In this document: piece by piece, positions 1 to 11,715 of the stretch
Layout: the number at the start of each line of letters is the position of its first letter
How positions within the stretch are numbered: the stretch's first letter is position 1
Source: Membranipora membranacea
Taxonomy: Eukaryota; Bryozoa; Gymnolaemata; Cheilostomatida; Membraniporidae
Assembly: GCA_914767715.1 (NCBI GenBank)
Contig: OU612066.1
Span: 3,725,001 to 3,789,000, forward strand
Reading direction: 5' to 3'
Length of the DNA: 64,000 nt
The notes under the pieces: model-generated
The model's database searches: none
Seen by the model: the letters and a program-made list of their open reading frames with translations, nothing else
What the model was told of the DNA's origin: nothing
Made by a program: the position numbers and the translations under genes

Positions 1-105
1 TCTATGGTTTTATATAAGCGCTTTAGGTAGACAGCAAGAGTAAATTTAATTTGGTGTAAGTCTACAACACAAGGTGCATATTGTGAGTAACTGTGAGTGT
101 GTTAC

Positions 106-3100
106 CTTATAAGGGCATGCATGCCTTGTATCTGATCAGTCTGCTCGATTATATACAGATTTCCCGGCAGCTCCTCGCTGTCAAAGTGATCATCATGAGC
201 AAGTTTAGATCTCAACTTAAAACCTCTCTGAAATAAAAACAATGTCAGAATAAACGGGCAACCCCAAAAGCGGTTGACAAAGAAGAAATAATGGTCTACA
301 ATTGTCTACACGAGACAGACTCGGAGCACAGTGGATTTTCCACTCAAGTCAGCACATGTTCTTTATAAGCTGCTGTACCCTGTATATCTCAATCGTGTAT
401 ACAGGCGAACATCATATTAGAGAATAAATGATAAAGTGATGTCTTTGTTAAGAGTTGTTAATCAGGTGGATAGCTGTACCTGTGTCAGCTGATTATGTAC
501 ATGTTGGACAATCAATGTGACAGCAATCTTATTCTCGCCACCTGTAACAGAAACATAAAGTGTAATTAAAATGAGATAATCTTAAGAAAGTTCAATAGTG
601 AAAGATCAATTTGATGACACCCATATACTTGGAATTGCACCTGTCTATCACACATGCATTATAAAATCTGACTAAACAAATTTTATGTAACTTGATGAGA
701 AATGTAGTGAGATAAAGTCTAGCTATTTATATTGCTGAAGTGAGTGACAGTTATTGCCATAGCTGATCCTAATGTTCTTTCATAATAGAATCGACAGAAG
801 AGAATTAAATCACTACACGCCCTACTTTATCCAATCAGTTTGGGATCAGTTTCCAGGTTGAAATGACTGCAAGTAGTCATAGTATTTCATGAGCTCAAAT
901 TGACGAAAATCCAAAGAAAACCTGTGTTGATTATGTGTTGTGGAAAACTCGAAACTCAATTTCTGATTCATACCTCTTGGTACAATAATATCGGCATGCC
1001 TCATAGTAGGAGCTATACAGTGATCATATGAGGGCTTAACAAACTTCATGTATTGTTTGAGAACACTGTCAAGGTCACGACCTCTTTCTGTGATGTCACG
1101 AGACAGTCGGCGAGCCAGTCTAATGTCCGGGTCAGTGTCCACAAATACCTTCATATCACACAGCTATAGAAAACCAAACCTGTATTATATATCTGCTACA
1201 AACTATACTTCTTCAAGATTTGATCATGTTTCCAGTCACCGATAGCAGAGGATGAAGGGGTCATAATATGGATAAAGAATGATCATACTATCTTTTTATA
1301 TCAATGTTAGGGATATTTTTAGCAGACATAAGCCAACACTTGTATGAACAGACAGACTAAGACAAGCAGATCACTAAACAACTCACATCTGTGAGCCTTT
1401 CATCACAGAAAGCCAGAATCCCCTCAAATATCACCACATTAGCACCATATAAGATTTTCTACAATAAGGAAACAGAGAGCAGTAGTAAAACAAGGCAATC
1501 AAATGGTAGAGATAAGCAAGGAAGGAGTAACAGCTGTTAAATATCAAAACCATCAACAATGGCATAATGGTATAAGAATTGTCCAACCACTGTCAAATAT
1601 GTTCAATGAGCAGACAACACTAAAATACATACACTATTTTTGACCAGGGAGTTTGAAATAGCTCCCTGTTGATTTTGATGTTGATTTTCACCATAAGAAC
1701 TCGTAGTACATATTATTATAATGAAGGAACTGTATGAATTCCACAATGTTCTGCAAATATCTGGGATTAAAAGGATAACAGATTTGCTGAAGGCATAGAC
1801 AACTAAATAAAATGAGTGTTTATTTGTCTATGATCCATACATACCGTTTGTTTCTCTCTGCTGTGTGTAGTGAAGTTATAGAGCGGTATCTCAACTTTCT
1901 TGCCAGATTTCAGTCTCTTCAATGTTTCCACAAGCAAGTCAATGTCAAAGGCATTTGGGTGATCGAAATTGTACTCGGAGGCATTGGCCAACTCATGCTG
2001 CTCCTCTGTTAAAATCTAAAAAGCAACAAAATGTTTAATACACTTATGCAAAACACACAGACAATATCATAAGTCAGGTTGTATTATGTCTGCAATCCTC
2101 TGAATCAGTGACCGAGCCAAACTGCTAGATGGAAACAGCGCTACGATGCAACAAATTATTTCAGGTAACTTTAGAGCTTACCTTATAAAAGCTGTCCATA
2201 CTGAGTATGCTGACCCATTGAACATCTAACGCCTGAATGATCTTTTTAGCTACTGTAGTCTTACCCGATGCGCTGCCTCCACATATTCCTGAAAGATACA
2301 CAGTTACATTACATTAGCCATGTAATATTTGTTCACATTAATGTAATCTATCAGTACTCGCCCTAGACCAGAAAATGCCTTTCTCAAGACAGGTAATACC
2401 ATCCAAATTTCACAACATTTACAGATGAGAAAAATTTTCTTGCGTTTGATGCATACTTTAGTAGATCTATATTATAGCAGATTATCCCATCTAAAAACTA
2501 TTATGGTCAATAATCAGAACATACCGATAACGAAGGCTTCTTTGAGCTCCCCTTTCATATCATACCAGGGCGGTCTACCTGCTGTGTAGATTGTACGTTT
2601 ACCGTGATGAATGACATCTTGTACATTATCTGAGAAATACAAAAATTGATTTCTGTAATAAATAAATAGGAGGTTAGACTTCTAAATGTTGGACCATATG
2701 AGGGGTTGTATCAGGGACTGTGTCCCCACACTCCATGGTTAGAAAGCATTCCAAATTCTCAATGGATATAGACCAGTCTGTCACAAATGTCACGAGGCTT
2801 CTGGGTGTGACACTTGACAGTCATCTAGGGTTCAATATTCATGTAGCCGAGATCCGGAAATCTGCCAACAGGAAGATCCATGGCTTGTTGGTCTTAAAAC
2901 AGTCGGGGGTAAACACAGATACTCTTGTTATGATGTATCGGGCTCAAATACTGCCAACTGTCACCTATTCTGCCCCTGCATGGTACCTGTTTCTAGCGGA
3001 CTATCATAAAGACGAAATAGAGAAAATCCAGAAATTAGATCTATATATAATCTTCCACGACATCGAACATTATACTGACAGACTTGTAGCTGCGAAACTC

Positions 3101-3765
3101 ACAACTCTATGCGACACACTACAGGATGTATGCTCAACGTATGTGACACGAATCAAGCAATCGAGCAATCCCGATCATTCGTTGAGATACAAACTCAATC
3201 AGAAACCTAGTCTAAGACCGATGTGATCTGTTAGCAAGTGTCAGACCGATGTATACATCATACGATCACGAACCGCCAAGTGCAGCAAGGCTATCCTGAA
3301 GAACCCAGTCTATTGTTCCTAGCATGTATTATTTTTTATAACTTATGTCTTTTCTTTTTCCTCTCTCGAAAGGGATTTTTATCTCATAATTCATTTTTAT
3401 CTCGATGTTAGAATCTTTGGATAAAGAGTGTACATAAAAACAAACAAACAAAACAAACACTTGTAATGAACTGTCGTGGGACTTTTCCATTGGTACCAAA
3501 CTCAAATGATGAATATTTAGGATAGAACTAATCGCCGAGTGTAGTCAATTCTATGAACTGGCGGTAATATTTGACTTCTGACGTGTAAGCATTAGACACC
3601 ATGTTGGGGGTGATACACTACAGACTGTATACACAGGAGCATACCAGGTCCAGAGAGGGTGAGGCTGGTAGTCCTGAGTCGTCTTCTCTGAGTTGCTCCT
3701 GGGCTGGTCTTTAGAGGACGATTGGGAGATCGGATATTAGGGGAGAGAGCTCCGTCTGACTGCAT
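106..3765 (-). CDS. UCKL1: Uridine-cytidine kinase-like 1, 3' part outside window
   Basis: Phosphorylates uridine and cytidine in pyrimidine salvage; family members also carry a C-terminal uracil phosphoribosyltransferase-like domain, which here lies beyond the left edge. Seven exons read on the minus strand: 3765-3645, 2629-2525, 2288-2182, 2015-1845, 1458-1387, 1163-974, 541-480 and 227-106 (the first may follow a further 5' exon, because an acceptor-like site precedes the ATG). All junctions have GT-AG ends and compatible phases. The product shows [12 protein letters not shown], a P-loop [54 protein letters not shown] and ERGRDL. The linker [18 protein letters not shown] that leads into the UPRT-like domain marks it as UCKL1 rather than UCK1/2. 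The start Met is provisional, since the frame stays open upstream. A LINE fragment lies in the first intron. Confidence 0.9.
2720..3226 (+). pseudogene. LINE reverse-transcriptase C-terminal fragment in UCKL1 intron
   Basis: An open frame of 168 codons resembles the region after the RT palm and thumb of non-LTR retrotransposons: [18 protein letters not shown] followed by [16 protein letters not shown]. These match the usual YLGVTID..LKW..HI and LEYA..VW blocks. No YADD catalytic motif or endonuclease is present, so this is a dead fragment truncated on both sides. It lies in the 2630-3644 intron of UCKL1, antisense to the host gene. Confidence 0.75.
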
Positions 3766-6559
3766 CAAAACATCATCTTCTCTACAGAACCCAGGTATAC
3801 AATAGTCATAGAATCAGTTCAGTGAAATCAGATTCATCAATGACAATGGTAAATACCAATGTTGACGCTGTATATTTATGTTAACATTAATATCAAATAT
3901 ATATAGGTACACCTGCTCTGGTTACAATTGATGACACGGAGATAAAACAAATCGCAATACCTCTTAGCTAATGAAATTTGTGGTTTAGACTTTGCCTTAG
4001 AATGTCAAATAATCTTGTTTTGGGTTAGAGTATTGGGGTGAAGCTTGCTAATTTTAAGATCACAGTCATTGCTAACTTAAACAGTTCTGCAGTTATCTTG
4101 AGCAGCAGTAATAATAGCATTAGCAGAATGTCTGAACATGGAACATATAGGTAACAAGGCATATATTCTGAGCTTATTTTAGTAAGTAATAGCCTTTGAA
4201 GTTCAGTTAAAGGTAACAAATAAAACAGAGTGGCTCAGAGGGTTCCCAAAAACAGAACATATGTAGTTGGAAATTGGCCTCCGTTCAGCATCAGATGGAA
4301 GACCGAAACTATTAAAAAGTTAGTTAAATAGTTAAGCACAAGAGATACTGATGTGTATTATGAAATGTTAGGTAGCAAAGCTGCGTGCATTGTCGGTTCC
4401 GTTTCACCAAAAAAGGTAAACAAATATGTTCTAATACAAACCTTGGCTCAGTTTTGCTAAAACATCAAGGGACAGGACATTTGGGTGATCGAAATCAAAA
4501 CAGTGAGTCTTATTTCTCGTCTTTTACCAGTGTCTGTTTGAGTCTATCATTTGCATATAAATATGATATCTTTTCATACCAAGAGAGGTGCAGGGCTACC
4601 AGGATGGATTGTGACGCTACAAGGCAGGTAATGTGGTGATAAGCCTATGATTCATGTGCCCAACTCATATTCAGCCCAGGTCAAAGGTGCAAAGTTCATG
4701 ATTGCAAAGACATTACAAACATGTTGATAACAAGTTGATTGACAGGTACCTCTTAAATCTTGTAATAGTACATGCAGAAATATTTTGTCAAGATTTGTCT
4801 GATGCAATCGAGCTCGTCCAGAGATTCCTGCAAAAACCGCTTTGGTAATGATTTTGATTTCTTTGAGATTATAACTGATATATATAATATGTGTGTTCAA
4901 ATTGACACACATGAACCAAGGAGGACATGAACAACATCTCCATACTTGTGGATTGATAGTTTGACAGTAGTATGGGACAGCTGCAAGTCAGTACCCATTA
5001 ACCTCATCAAATGAGTACTGGCCAAGCGGAGGAGCCCCACATGATATCCAATTTGTGAAAAATGGTTATTACTTTAAACTAAAACTTGGGGACACAGGAT
5101 TGTTCAGTGGTGTGCGGAAAGCTAATATCCGATTGACAAAAATCTGCCACCCATTCACTTCTGTCTAAAAAGAATAAAGAGCCAGATACAAGGGGGTCAA
5201 TGGTCTCTTGGCCCTTTGCCACACAATATACTTTTTCCAGAGTTCATGAGCCGTAAGTCTCCCCTGCAGGTCTGACCGGCACTGGCAAAAAGTCACCACT
5301 GAACTGCAAATGAATTTGATATCAGTTATAAGCACAGACCTAATGAGACCAGACCAAATTTTCTGTTAAGGAGCTTTAAGCATATCATTCACCCTGATGC
5401 AAGGATAATCACATTGAACGGTTTGTCAACCATTCTCTAATAGTGGTTACAAACTACCTAATTAACACCCATCAGGCTAAAGCCTAACAAAATCACATCA
5501 TGGGCAGTAGTCTTTCAATTGAGGGCTTCCTAAATAATTATCTAATTGCTCCTCATATCCTTCACTCTTTGATAGAACCAAGCTTTACATCATCTCATTG
5601 AACTTTTTGGGAAGGAATTCAACTAACTGGAAGACTCCAGCAGTGCTTGGCTTGAGCAGGGAGAGGTTACGAGTAGCGAGAACATGGCTCCGCTCATTCA
5701 ATCCCCAGGTGATCAGTTGGATGCAAAGAATTAGTTTACATCCAGGCAATGAGCATGTCTACAATGGCCAACTCTGCAAAGGAAAAATCCACACAGACGG
5801 TATGCATTGTGCGTGTTTTTGTTGTTGAGATCTCAGTCTAGCTGTGATCATGTGATGGAGGTTTGAAGCAGCATGAAAGAATAAATATGCCTTTGCATTG
5901 TGTGATTGAGTACACTTCAATTTGAATCTTGAATGCAAATCTCAAGGGCAGGCATAATAATCAAATAAATGGGGGTGCATCATCATGGTTGTTGTTATGA
6001 TACTGCATAAAATGATGTTAATTGCATGCAATGCAATAATTATGATGCACTGTGCAATGCAATATCATTATTAATGATAGTGGCCGTGGGATAAAAGAGA
6101 GATCACTTTTGCAAGGAGCTAAATCCTTGGATTGATTAACTTTAAGAAATAATTAAAGGTGTCTAGCTTACTCATTATCTGAAGGTGATGTTGATCTAGA
6201 ACTTATCATGCTGATGCTCCTGTGTGTCATCTCCAAAATTTATTTGTATATAGGGCTTTATAGTAGGGAACTCTTCAGGCTGCAGAGGCTGACACTGTCA
6301 CTCAAAATCTTTCCAATATGAAGAACCTTGACCTATCAAATTTCCGATCTACAAGATGGGTGATAGCGTAGGATCGCTTCATTTTTAATATGAGTAAATA
6401 TGTGGGAAATGGGTGTATTCATCTAATGAAGCCAATTTTAGTACTTTTGAAAGGACAACTCCCATAATTCTTTGGGCTTTACTTATTCAAAAATCCTGAT
6501 TCAAGTGATATCTGATACCTGATATGTCAAAAGAACTGCAATTTTGTAATCATAAAAGT
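3766..6559. other. Intergenic stretch, no supported gene
   Basis: Only short open frames occur (for example 5598-5828 plus and 4652-4912 minus). None shows a recognisable domain or splice-linked continuation. A short match to a dispersed inverted-repeat family, the motif TTCACTCTTTGATAGAAC, is present near 5563-5582. The stretch presumably contains the UCKL1 promoter or 5' exon, which I could not place. Confidence 0.5.
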
Positions 6560-6665
6560 TAAATCACTATCTGATCGCTCATTCAGTGAATGAGTGGGAA
6601 CTGCTAGGGTCTTGTTCCCAAAACGTTCACTCGTTGATGGAACTATACATTCTGAGTGAATAATA
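6560..6665. repeat. Dispersed short repeat, copy 1
   Basis: Shares GGTCTTGTTCCCAAA..TTCACT and TTGATGGAACTATA with a copy at about 18225-18320. A reverse-complement version of the same core is at 60612-60720. The layout TCGCTC..GAGTGGG..TTCACTC..TTGAT.GAACTATA suggests a small non-autonomous inverted-repeat element. Confidence 0.6.
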
Positions 6666-6841
6666 TGGGAATGCCCAATAATTTTTGGGCAAAGTGATAG
6701 CAAGAAGCTTAGTTATAGTGATATTTTGCTTTACATAACATCGCATATACCACTTGAAAGATCTCTCTGGCTTTTCCGCGATTCACTCTCGGCCTTGTAC
6801 AATCTTGCACATCAAAGCAGCATAGTCCTTCGTATTACCAG

Positions 6842-6873
6842 CAATGAACTAAACCTAAAGGTTTAGTTCATTG
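6842..6873. repeat. Short perfect palindrome
   Basis: Two 15-base arms (CAATGAACTAAACCT and its exact reverse complement) are separated by two bases. The function is unknown. It may be a residue of an inverted-repeat element. Confidence 0.7.
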
Positions 6874-7037
6874 TTACCAGGCATGGGACAACATGACACA
6901 ACCTACACCCAAAGCTACATCTAGAGTTGAGAGTTGAGTTTATTTTACATTCTTAATTATCTTTTGAAGTGGGAAGCATCAATGATAGTACTTGGATGTT
7001 TACAGCATTCAAAAAACTAAAATTTGTGTCCAGAGTT

Positions 7038-8495
7038 TTAATAATCCATATAAAATGTAAAAAAACTGCTATTCCTCTTCTCTGTCCTTGCTTTCTTAGG
7101 CCTAAAAACAGTATGGCATCGAGAGGATCTCTTGGAGTTATTAAAAATGATTCTATCATGTAGCGGATGTGCAAAGCTGTTGGCCACCTTGCTAAAATGC
7201 ATGGTAGATTGACGTATAATAAAATCATCAAGTGGAATCAAATCCAGCATATCCAGCCTATCGCCATATGGCGCATAAGGGAAAATAATTCTGGTGGCAG
7301 TGTCTTGAACATGCTCAAGCTTTGATTTGGTAGTGTCTGATAAAAATTGATAAAAAACTGGTGCACCTTAGCTGAGAACTGATATAATGTTAGCACAGTA
7401 AAAATTACATAAGTCAGTCGAGGACATTCCCAATTTTTTGAGTTGTTCGATTAAAAATAACTTAGAGTTGCAACTTTTGATTATAGTATTAACATGTGGA
7501 ATAAAAGCCAGGTCATCAAGGTCATCAATGTAGATGCCTGAAAACTTCATCACTTGGGACTCTTGGGAGGGATTGACGCTGCTATTCTCAAATAATACTG
7601 GATTTCGGTGTTCTTGTAAATGGTTCAAATAAAAATTCATAATAACAGTCTTGTCAGCATTCAAGAGCATATGATTGTTTGCTGACCCTAGAGCTGTCTG
7701 TTCAATGGCTGGTACAATTGATTGGCTATCAGGGTCCCTAACTCTTAAAAAGAAAGTACTATCATCTGCATACTTAACAGTTTTGAACTCAGGAACCAGG
7801 AGATCGTTAATGTATATGAGCCATAATATTGGCCCGAGTTTTGTGCCCTGTGGAGCTCCAACATTTATGTCAATGTATTCTGAAGTGGAGCTGTTGAATT
7901 TCACACACTGCTTACGTCTTTTCAGGAAGTCTGATATGAGTCTGATAACCTGAGGGTGGAATTCGTGGTCGTTCATTTTCTGCAGTTCTATGGATGGTTG
8001 CAGCCGATCAAAGGCTTTGGAAAAGTCCAATGATGCTAACTGGATATATTTGGTTTGAAGTTTGTCAAGATATGCTGTTATGTCATCGACAAGCTGGAGT
8101 ATCGCGTCAATGGTGCCTACTTTCTCCTGATATGCATACTGCGTTGGCTCAATTATTTGCTGCAGTTTCACTCGCATTTTGTTGATCATGATCTGTTCGG
8201 CCAGTTTTCCGAGATGGAATAACAAGGATGTAGGCAGATAATATTTGTATTGGCTAGGCTGTTTGGTTTTAGGCAGTGGTTTTACTTCCGCTCTCTTCCA
8301 GATATCCGGATACTCTCCACAGTCCAGCATTGTATTGATTATATGTTGTACTGGTATACACATGTCTTCATATCCGTCTATTGACACCCAGGATGGAAAA
8401 TCTAGAGTGTTACATGCCATGGTACGGACGATTTTACTGAGCAGCATTTTTATCTCACCAAGACTGATGTGCTGTAGAGGAGTATATTGCCATCA
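7038..8495 (-). pseudogene. Decayed non-LTR retrotransposon reverse transcriptase
   Basis: The main open segment (8447-7368, about 359 codons) has RT blocks in order: W..A.V.PLPK, LASLDFSKAFDRL, GAPQGTKLGPILWLIYINDL, the catalytic VKYADDSTFF, and a thumb region with LNADKTVIMNF. The frame stops at about 7368. Matching C-terminal sequence resumes in another frame at 7250-7038 (LDMLDLIPLDDFIIRQ, then CHTVFRPKKARTEKRNSSFF), so at least one frameshift has broken it. A stop also precedes the segment near 8500. The GAPQGTKLGP form and C-terminal tail fit CR1/L2-type elements, but the clade is uncertain. No endonuclease domain is visible. Confidence 0.85.
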
Positions 8496-8523
8496 AACAT
8501 TAGAACGCCTTTATTCTTTTTGA

Positions 8524-9343
8524 CACGTCTGCTACATAGTGACATAGTGTCATAATGACCAATCATAGGCCATCATACATTTTAACAAAAGTAGAAAAAG
8601 CATCAAAGCCCATCCTAAAGTCACTCACTAAATCTTGATTTTGACCAAAGCCATGTACTCCTAGTTCATAACAGAATCCACAGGAGTCAAACCAAAAGAC
8701 AGAAATAGAGTGTTTTCATGCAGTCCTGGGATATATGATATGACATAACATTTTTACCAACCAGACTTCTGAGCTCTTAAACTATACATATATAAATCAT
8801 ACCCCAACTTGTCACTTGTGGGCTGTTTATTGAGAGTAGGTTACACTTTTACGATGTATATCACTTACCACATGCAGTAAATATCACAGTGTTTATCACT
8901 GATTCACACATGATAATGAATACAAGGTCTGACTTATCCGTTTTTATTGTGGCATGGAGAATAGTTATCATACCAAATTTCTTTTCTGTTTGCAGAACAT
9001 TTTAATTTAATCTATGGTGCATGTGGTTTAACATGTAAAAATATTACTGCAAGGCCTACCGGAGACACCATAGCCCTCATTGATCAGCTCAAGCATGATT
9101 ATAGCCCTCGGGGGAGCATTGGGATTAAAAGGTGCTAGAGTAAGCAAAAAATCTAAGGATCACCTGTGAAGTTCTTTAACTCTGAATTATTTATTTACAA
9201 GCTGTACTATGTTTTCCACAATCTATGTGACGGACATAACATGTTTGTTTATGGCAAGTTATGAAATGAGATGTGACACTTCCATTAATATAGCGATATC
9301 CAGGGGATAACTACCTAAAGGTGTTGAGATGCATCTTCACAGT
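8524..9343. other. Non-coding stretch
   Basis: No open frame of note on either strand and no recognisable RNA gene. It may include degraded 5' sequence of the adjacent LINE. Confidence 0.4.
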
Positions 9344-9352
9344 ATCAGAGGT

Positions 9353-9484
9353 GGTTTAAGCGCTCAAACTTTGTCGGTATAGCTGGTAGAAGCATTTCAT
9401 TATCAACCACTTTGTGTGGGGAAAGTGGTTGATAATGAAATGCCTCTACCAGCTATACCGACACAGTTTGAACGCTTAAACTAG
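9353..9484. mobile_element. Hairpin MITE with 9-bp target-site duplication
   Basis: Two 60-base arms (9354-9413 and 9422-9481) are reverse complements with only three mismatches and enclose an 8-base loop. The element is bracketed by an exact direct repeat ATCAGAGGT at 9344-9352 and 9485-9493. A 9-bp duplication with long terminal inverted repeats is the pattern of Mutator-like non-autonomous elements. There is no coding capacity. The near-identical arms imply a recent insertion. Confidence 0.8.
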
Positions 9485-10005
9485 ATCAGAGGTAAAATTT
9501 ACCCACTGTTTATATATTGTATACATGCTAGGTCTGAATGAAGAACATCAATAAATTGGAGAGCGAAATAAAATATGAAATGTACAGCTTACAAATAGTG
9601 GGAGGCTTCATTGTCATAAAACTACAAATCTACTCTAGACTGTTCGGATCAGGACCATAAATACAGAAGGTCTACTGTGTACTTGCATGCATTATAAAGA
9701 TCCCCCTCTGCCTCTTCCAAATAAGAGTAGCCAGCAATGGCGGGCAAGGGTATAGGGTCACTACCCCACACAAGCCACCTGCGCTTAAGGGGACCCGTTA
9801 AATAGGGTGGTCACATAAGACCTAGTGTGAAGAAATGAAATAAAAAGAAATAAAAATAGAAATGGCCGCATTGAGAGAATTAGTATAAGGAATGATAGGA
9901 TGCAAAAGGTGATCATTTGATTTTCCATATATATGAAATAAAAGATCGGTCTGGTTCAATCATAAAAAAAACCACACATAGTAATAAATATTATTTCAAA
10001 AAGAT

Positions 10006-11715
10006 TCACATTAGAGAGCATTTATTTTTGATGTTTTCAGCCCTTTTAGATGATTTTGAAGGTCCTGATTTTTTGTGTGTCTGCGCTTCTGTGAGACTCA
10101 TAGATTGGCGCTTTTCAAGCAACAAAAGCTGCTCAAACAGCTCTCTGGTGTGAAACTCCTGCTTAGCTGATGTTTCTATAAAAGAACAGCTCCACTGTTT
10201 AGCTAGCCTCAGTCCCTCAGACTCGCTAACATCCCGTTCTACACAGTCACATTTATTACCCACTATCATCAGAGGAGTCCCTTCTATCGTCGATTTCACA
10301 GATAATATTTCATTGTAGTAACCTTTGAGATTCTCAAATGATTTTCTGTTATTTACGGAGTAGACGAGAATAAATGCCTGTCCTCTCTGTATAGCCAGCC
10401 TCTCCATAGCTGGAAAAGAATGACTCCCTCCTGTATCGGTTATTTGAAGCGTGCACACTGCATTATCTGAAGCAACAACCTGCAAAACAAAAGAGGGTGT
10501 TTCTGCGCACCTCCTGACATGGAAATTGTAATCAATAGATTTGATGCCACCTATGCAATATAAAGCTAAATTCAAGACAGAATATATAATTATATAAATC
10601 CATCACTTTCTACCCTAAGCAATCACAGTAGTTGTTTGCTCAGTGGGAAAACCTTTGTTTTGTGTTTCTACAAGTGCAGGTTCTGTTGCTGAAAATGGGT
10701 GACTATGATCAATTGTTGTTTTTTCTCAAAGAAATCTCAGCAAAACGTCATCTACCAGCAACTATATAGCCAACACTGTTACACAAGGGAAAATATTCAG
10801 TCGATCAATTCTCCTACAGATGACAAATACACTGTACTCTCTAGTGCATGGCTAGCTAACCTATGTTTATATGTTGAGCACTTATTGCTCTCCGGATATT
10901 GGTGAACATAGAGACACAAGTAGACTGTTATATAATAATATCTCAATCTATGAAGTAATATAATAAATTGAGAACTTTAATTAAGTATCTAATGGCTGGC
11001 AAACAGCTTGGTGTTCATGTAAATATACCAGTACATTGCAAATATTTGAGTGGCGTCATAATTAACGTTCTCAAAAGATTTACTGCATCAAGCAGCACTA
11101 TCTATGATAAGGAGCACGCACTCTTTAGTCTTTAGGCATAAGAGACCTGCTGAAACAGATTGCAATATTTCACATCACCTAGCATGAATTCCCATGAGAT
11201 CTGAAATCAGGCTGAAGGCTGTGAAAGAGAGCGGAGTATTATATACCGTGTTCTTTCACTGACAGGTAATACTTGTCTGATCTAATTTTGCACGGGTTGA
11301 TACCAATTCATTAACCATCTAAACATAAAAAACCGACGACCGCTTGATTTGGTTTGTAACCTAAATTCTGCATATATCACCACCTTGATTTGGTTTGTAA
11401 CCTAAATTCTGCATATATCACCAGGTACCAGGTGGTTTGCTTTAGCAGCTACCTATAAACTGCAATCACTGGTAGTGGTAGTGGTTAAACAGTTTAGATA
11501 TCAATTATAACCTCTTGACAAGTATCAGAGATAACTCAGAGTAAGATGATGGCCTTCCTTACCTGGCGATGAGTGTCTTCCACTGTTGGGCTGTACGTAT
11601 CTTTGAATGTTCCAGCGATGAATCTCATGAGCAGCGAAGTTTTACCCACAGAAGCGCTGCCGAATATGACGACTCTGTAGTCATTGGCATCCTGAACAAC
11701 CGTCCTGTTAGGCAT
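10006..11715 (-). CDS. DIRAS: DIRAS-like small GTPase
   Basis: Membrane-attached Ras-superfamily GTPase, 208 residues, from two exons: 11715-11563 (51 codons, ends ..VEDTHRQ) and 10479-10006 (157 codons plus stop). The spliced protein carries a P-loop GSASVGKTS, switch [11 protein letters not shown], switch [10 protein letters not shown], the guanine-specificity motif GNKCD, ETSAK and a C-terminal CAAX box CSLM, which predicts prenylation. [15 protein letters not shown] and VNDYR-like N-terminal spacing place it with DIRAS1/2/3 rather than Ras or Rap. Length is close to vertebrate DIRAS2 (199). Oddities: the Ras positions equivalent to Gly12, Gly13 and Gln61 are Ala, Ser and Ser; only the last is normal for DIRAS. 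The 1.1-kb intron holds a 41-bp tandem duplication. Confidence 0.92.
11343..11424. repeat. 41-bp tandem duplication in DIRAS intron
   Basis: Two adjacent copies of a 41-bp unit beginning CTTGATTTGGTTTGTAACC, at 11343-11383 and 11384-11424, differ only at the last base. It is a recent local duplication with no evident function. Confidence 0.9.

Noticed and set aside
9720-9850. Possible SINE or tRNA-derived element near the GC-richer patch
   Set aside because: No A/B box pair, cloverleaf or second copy could be identified by eye.
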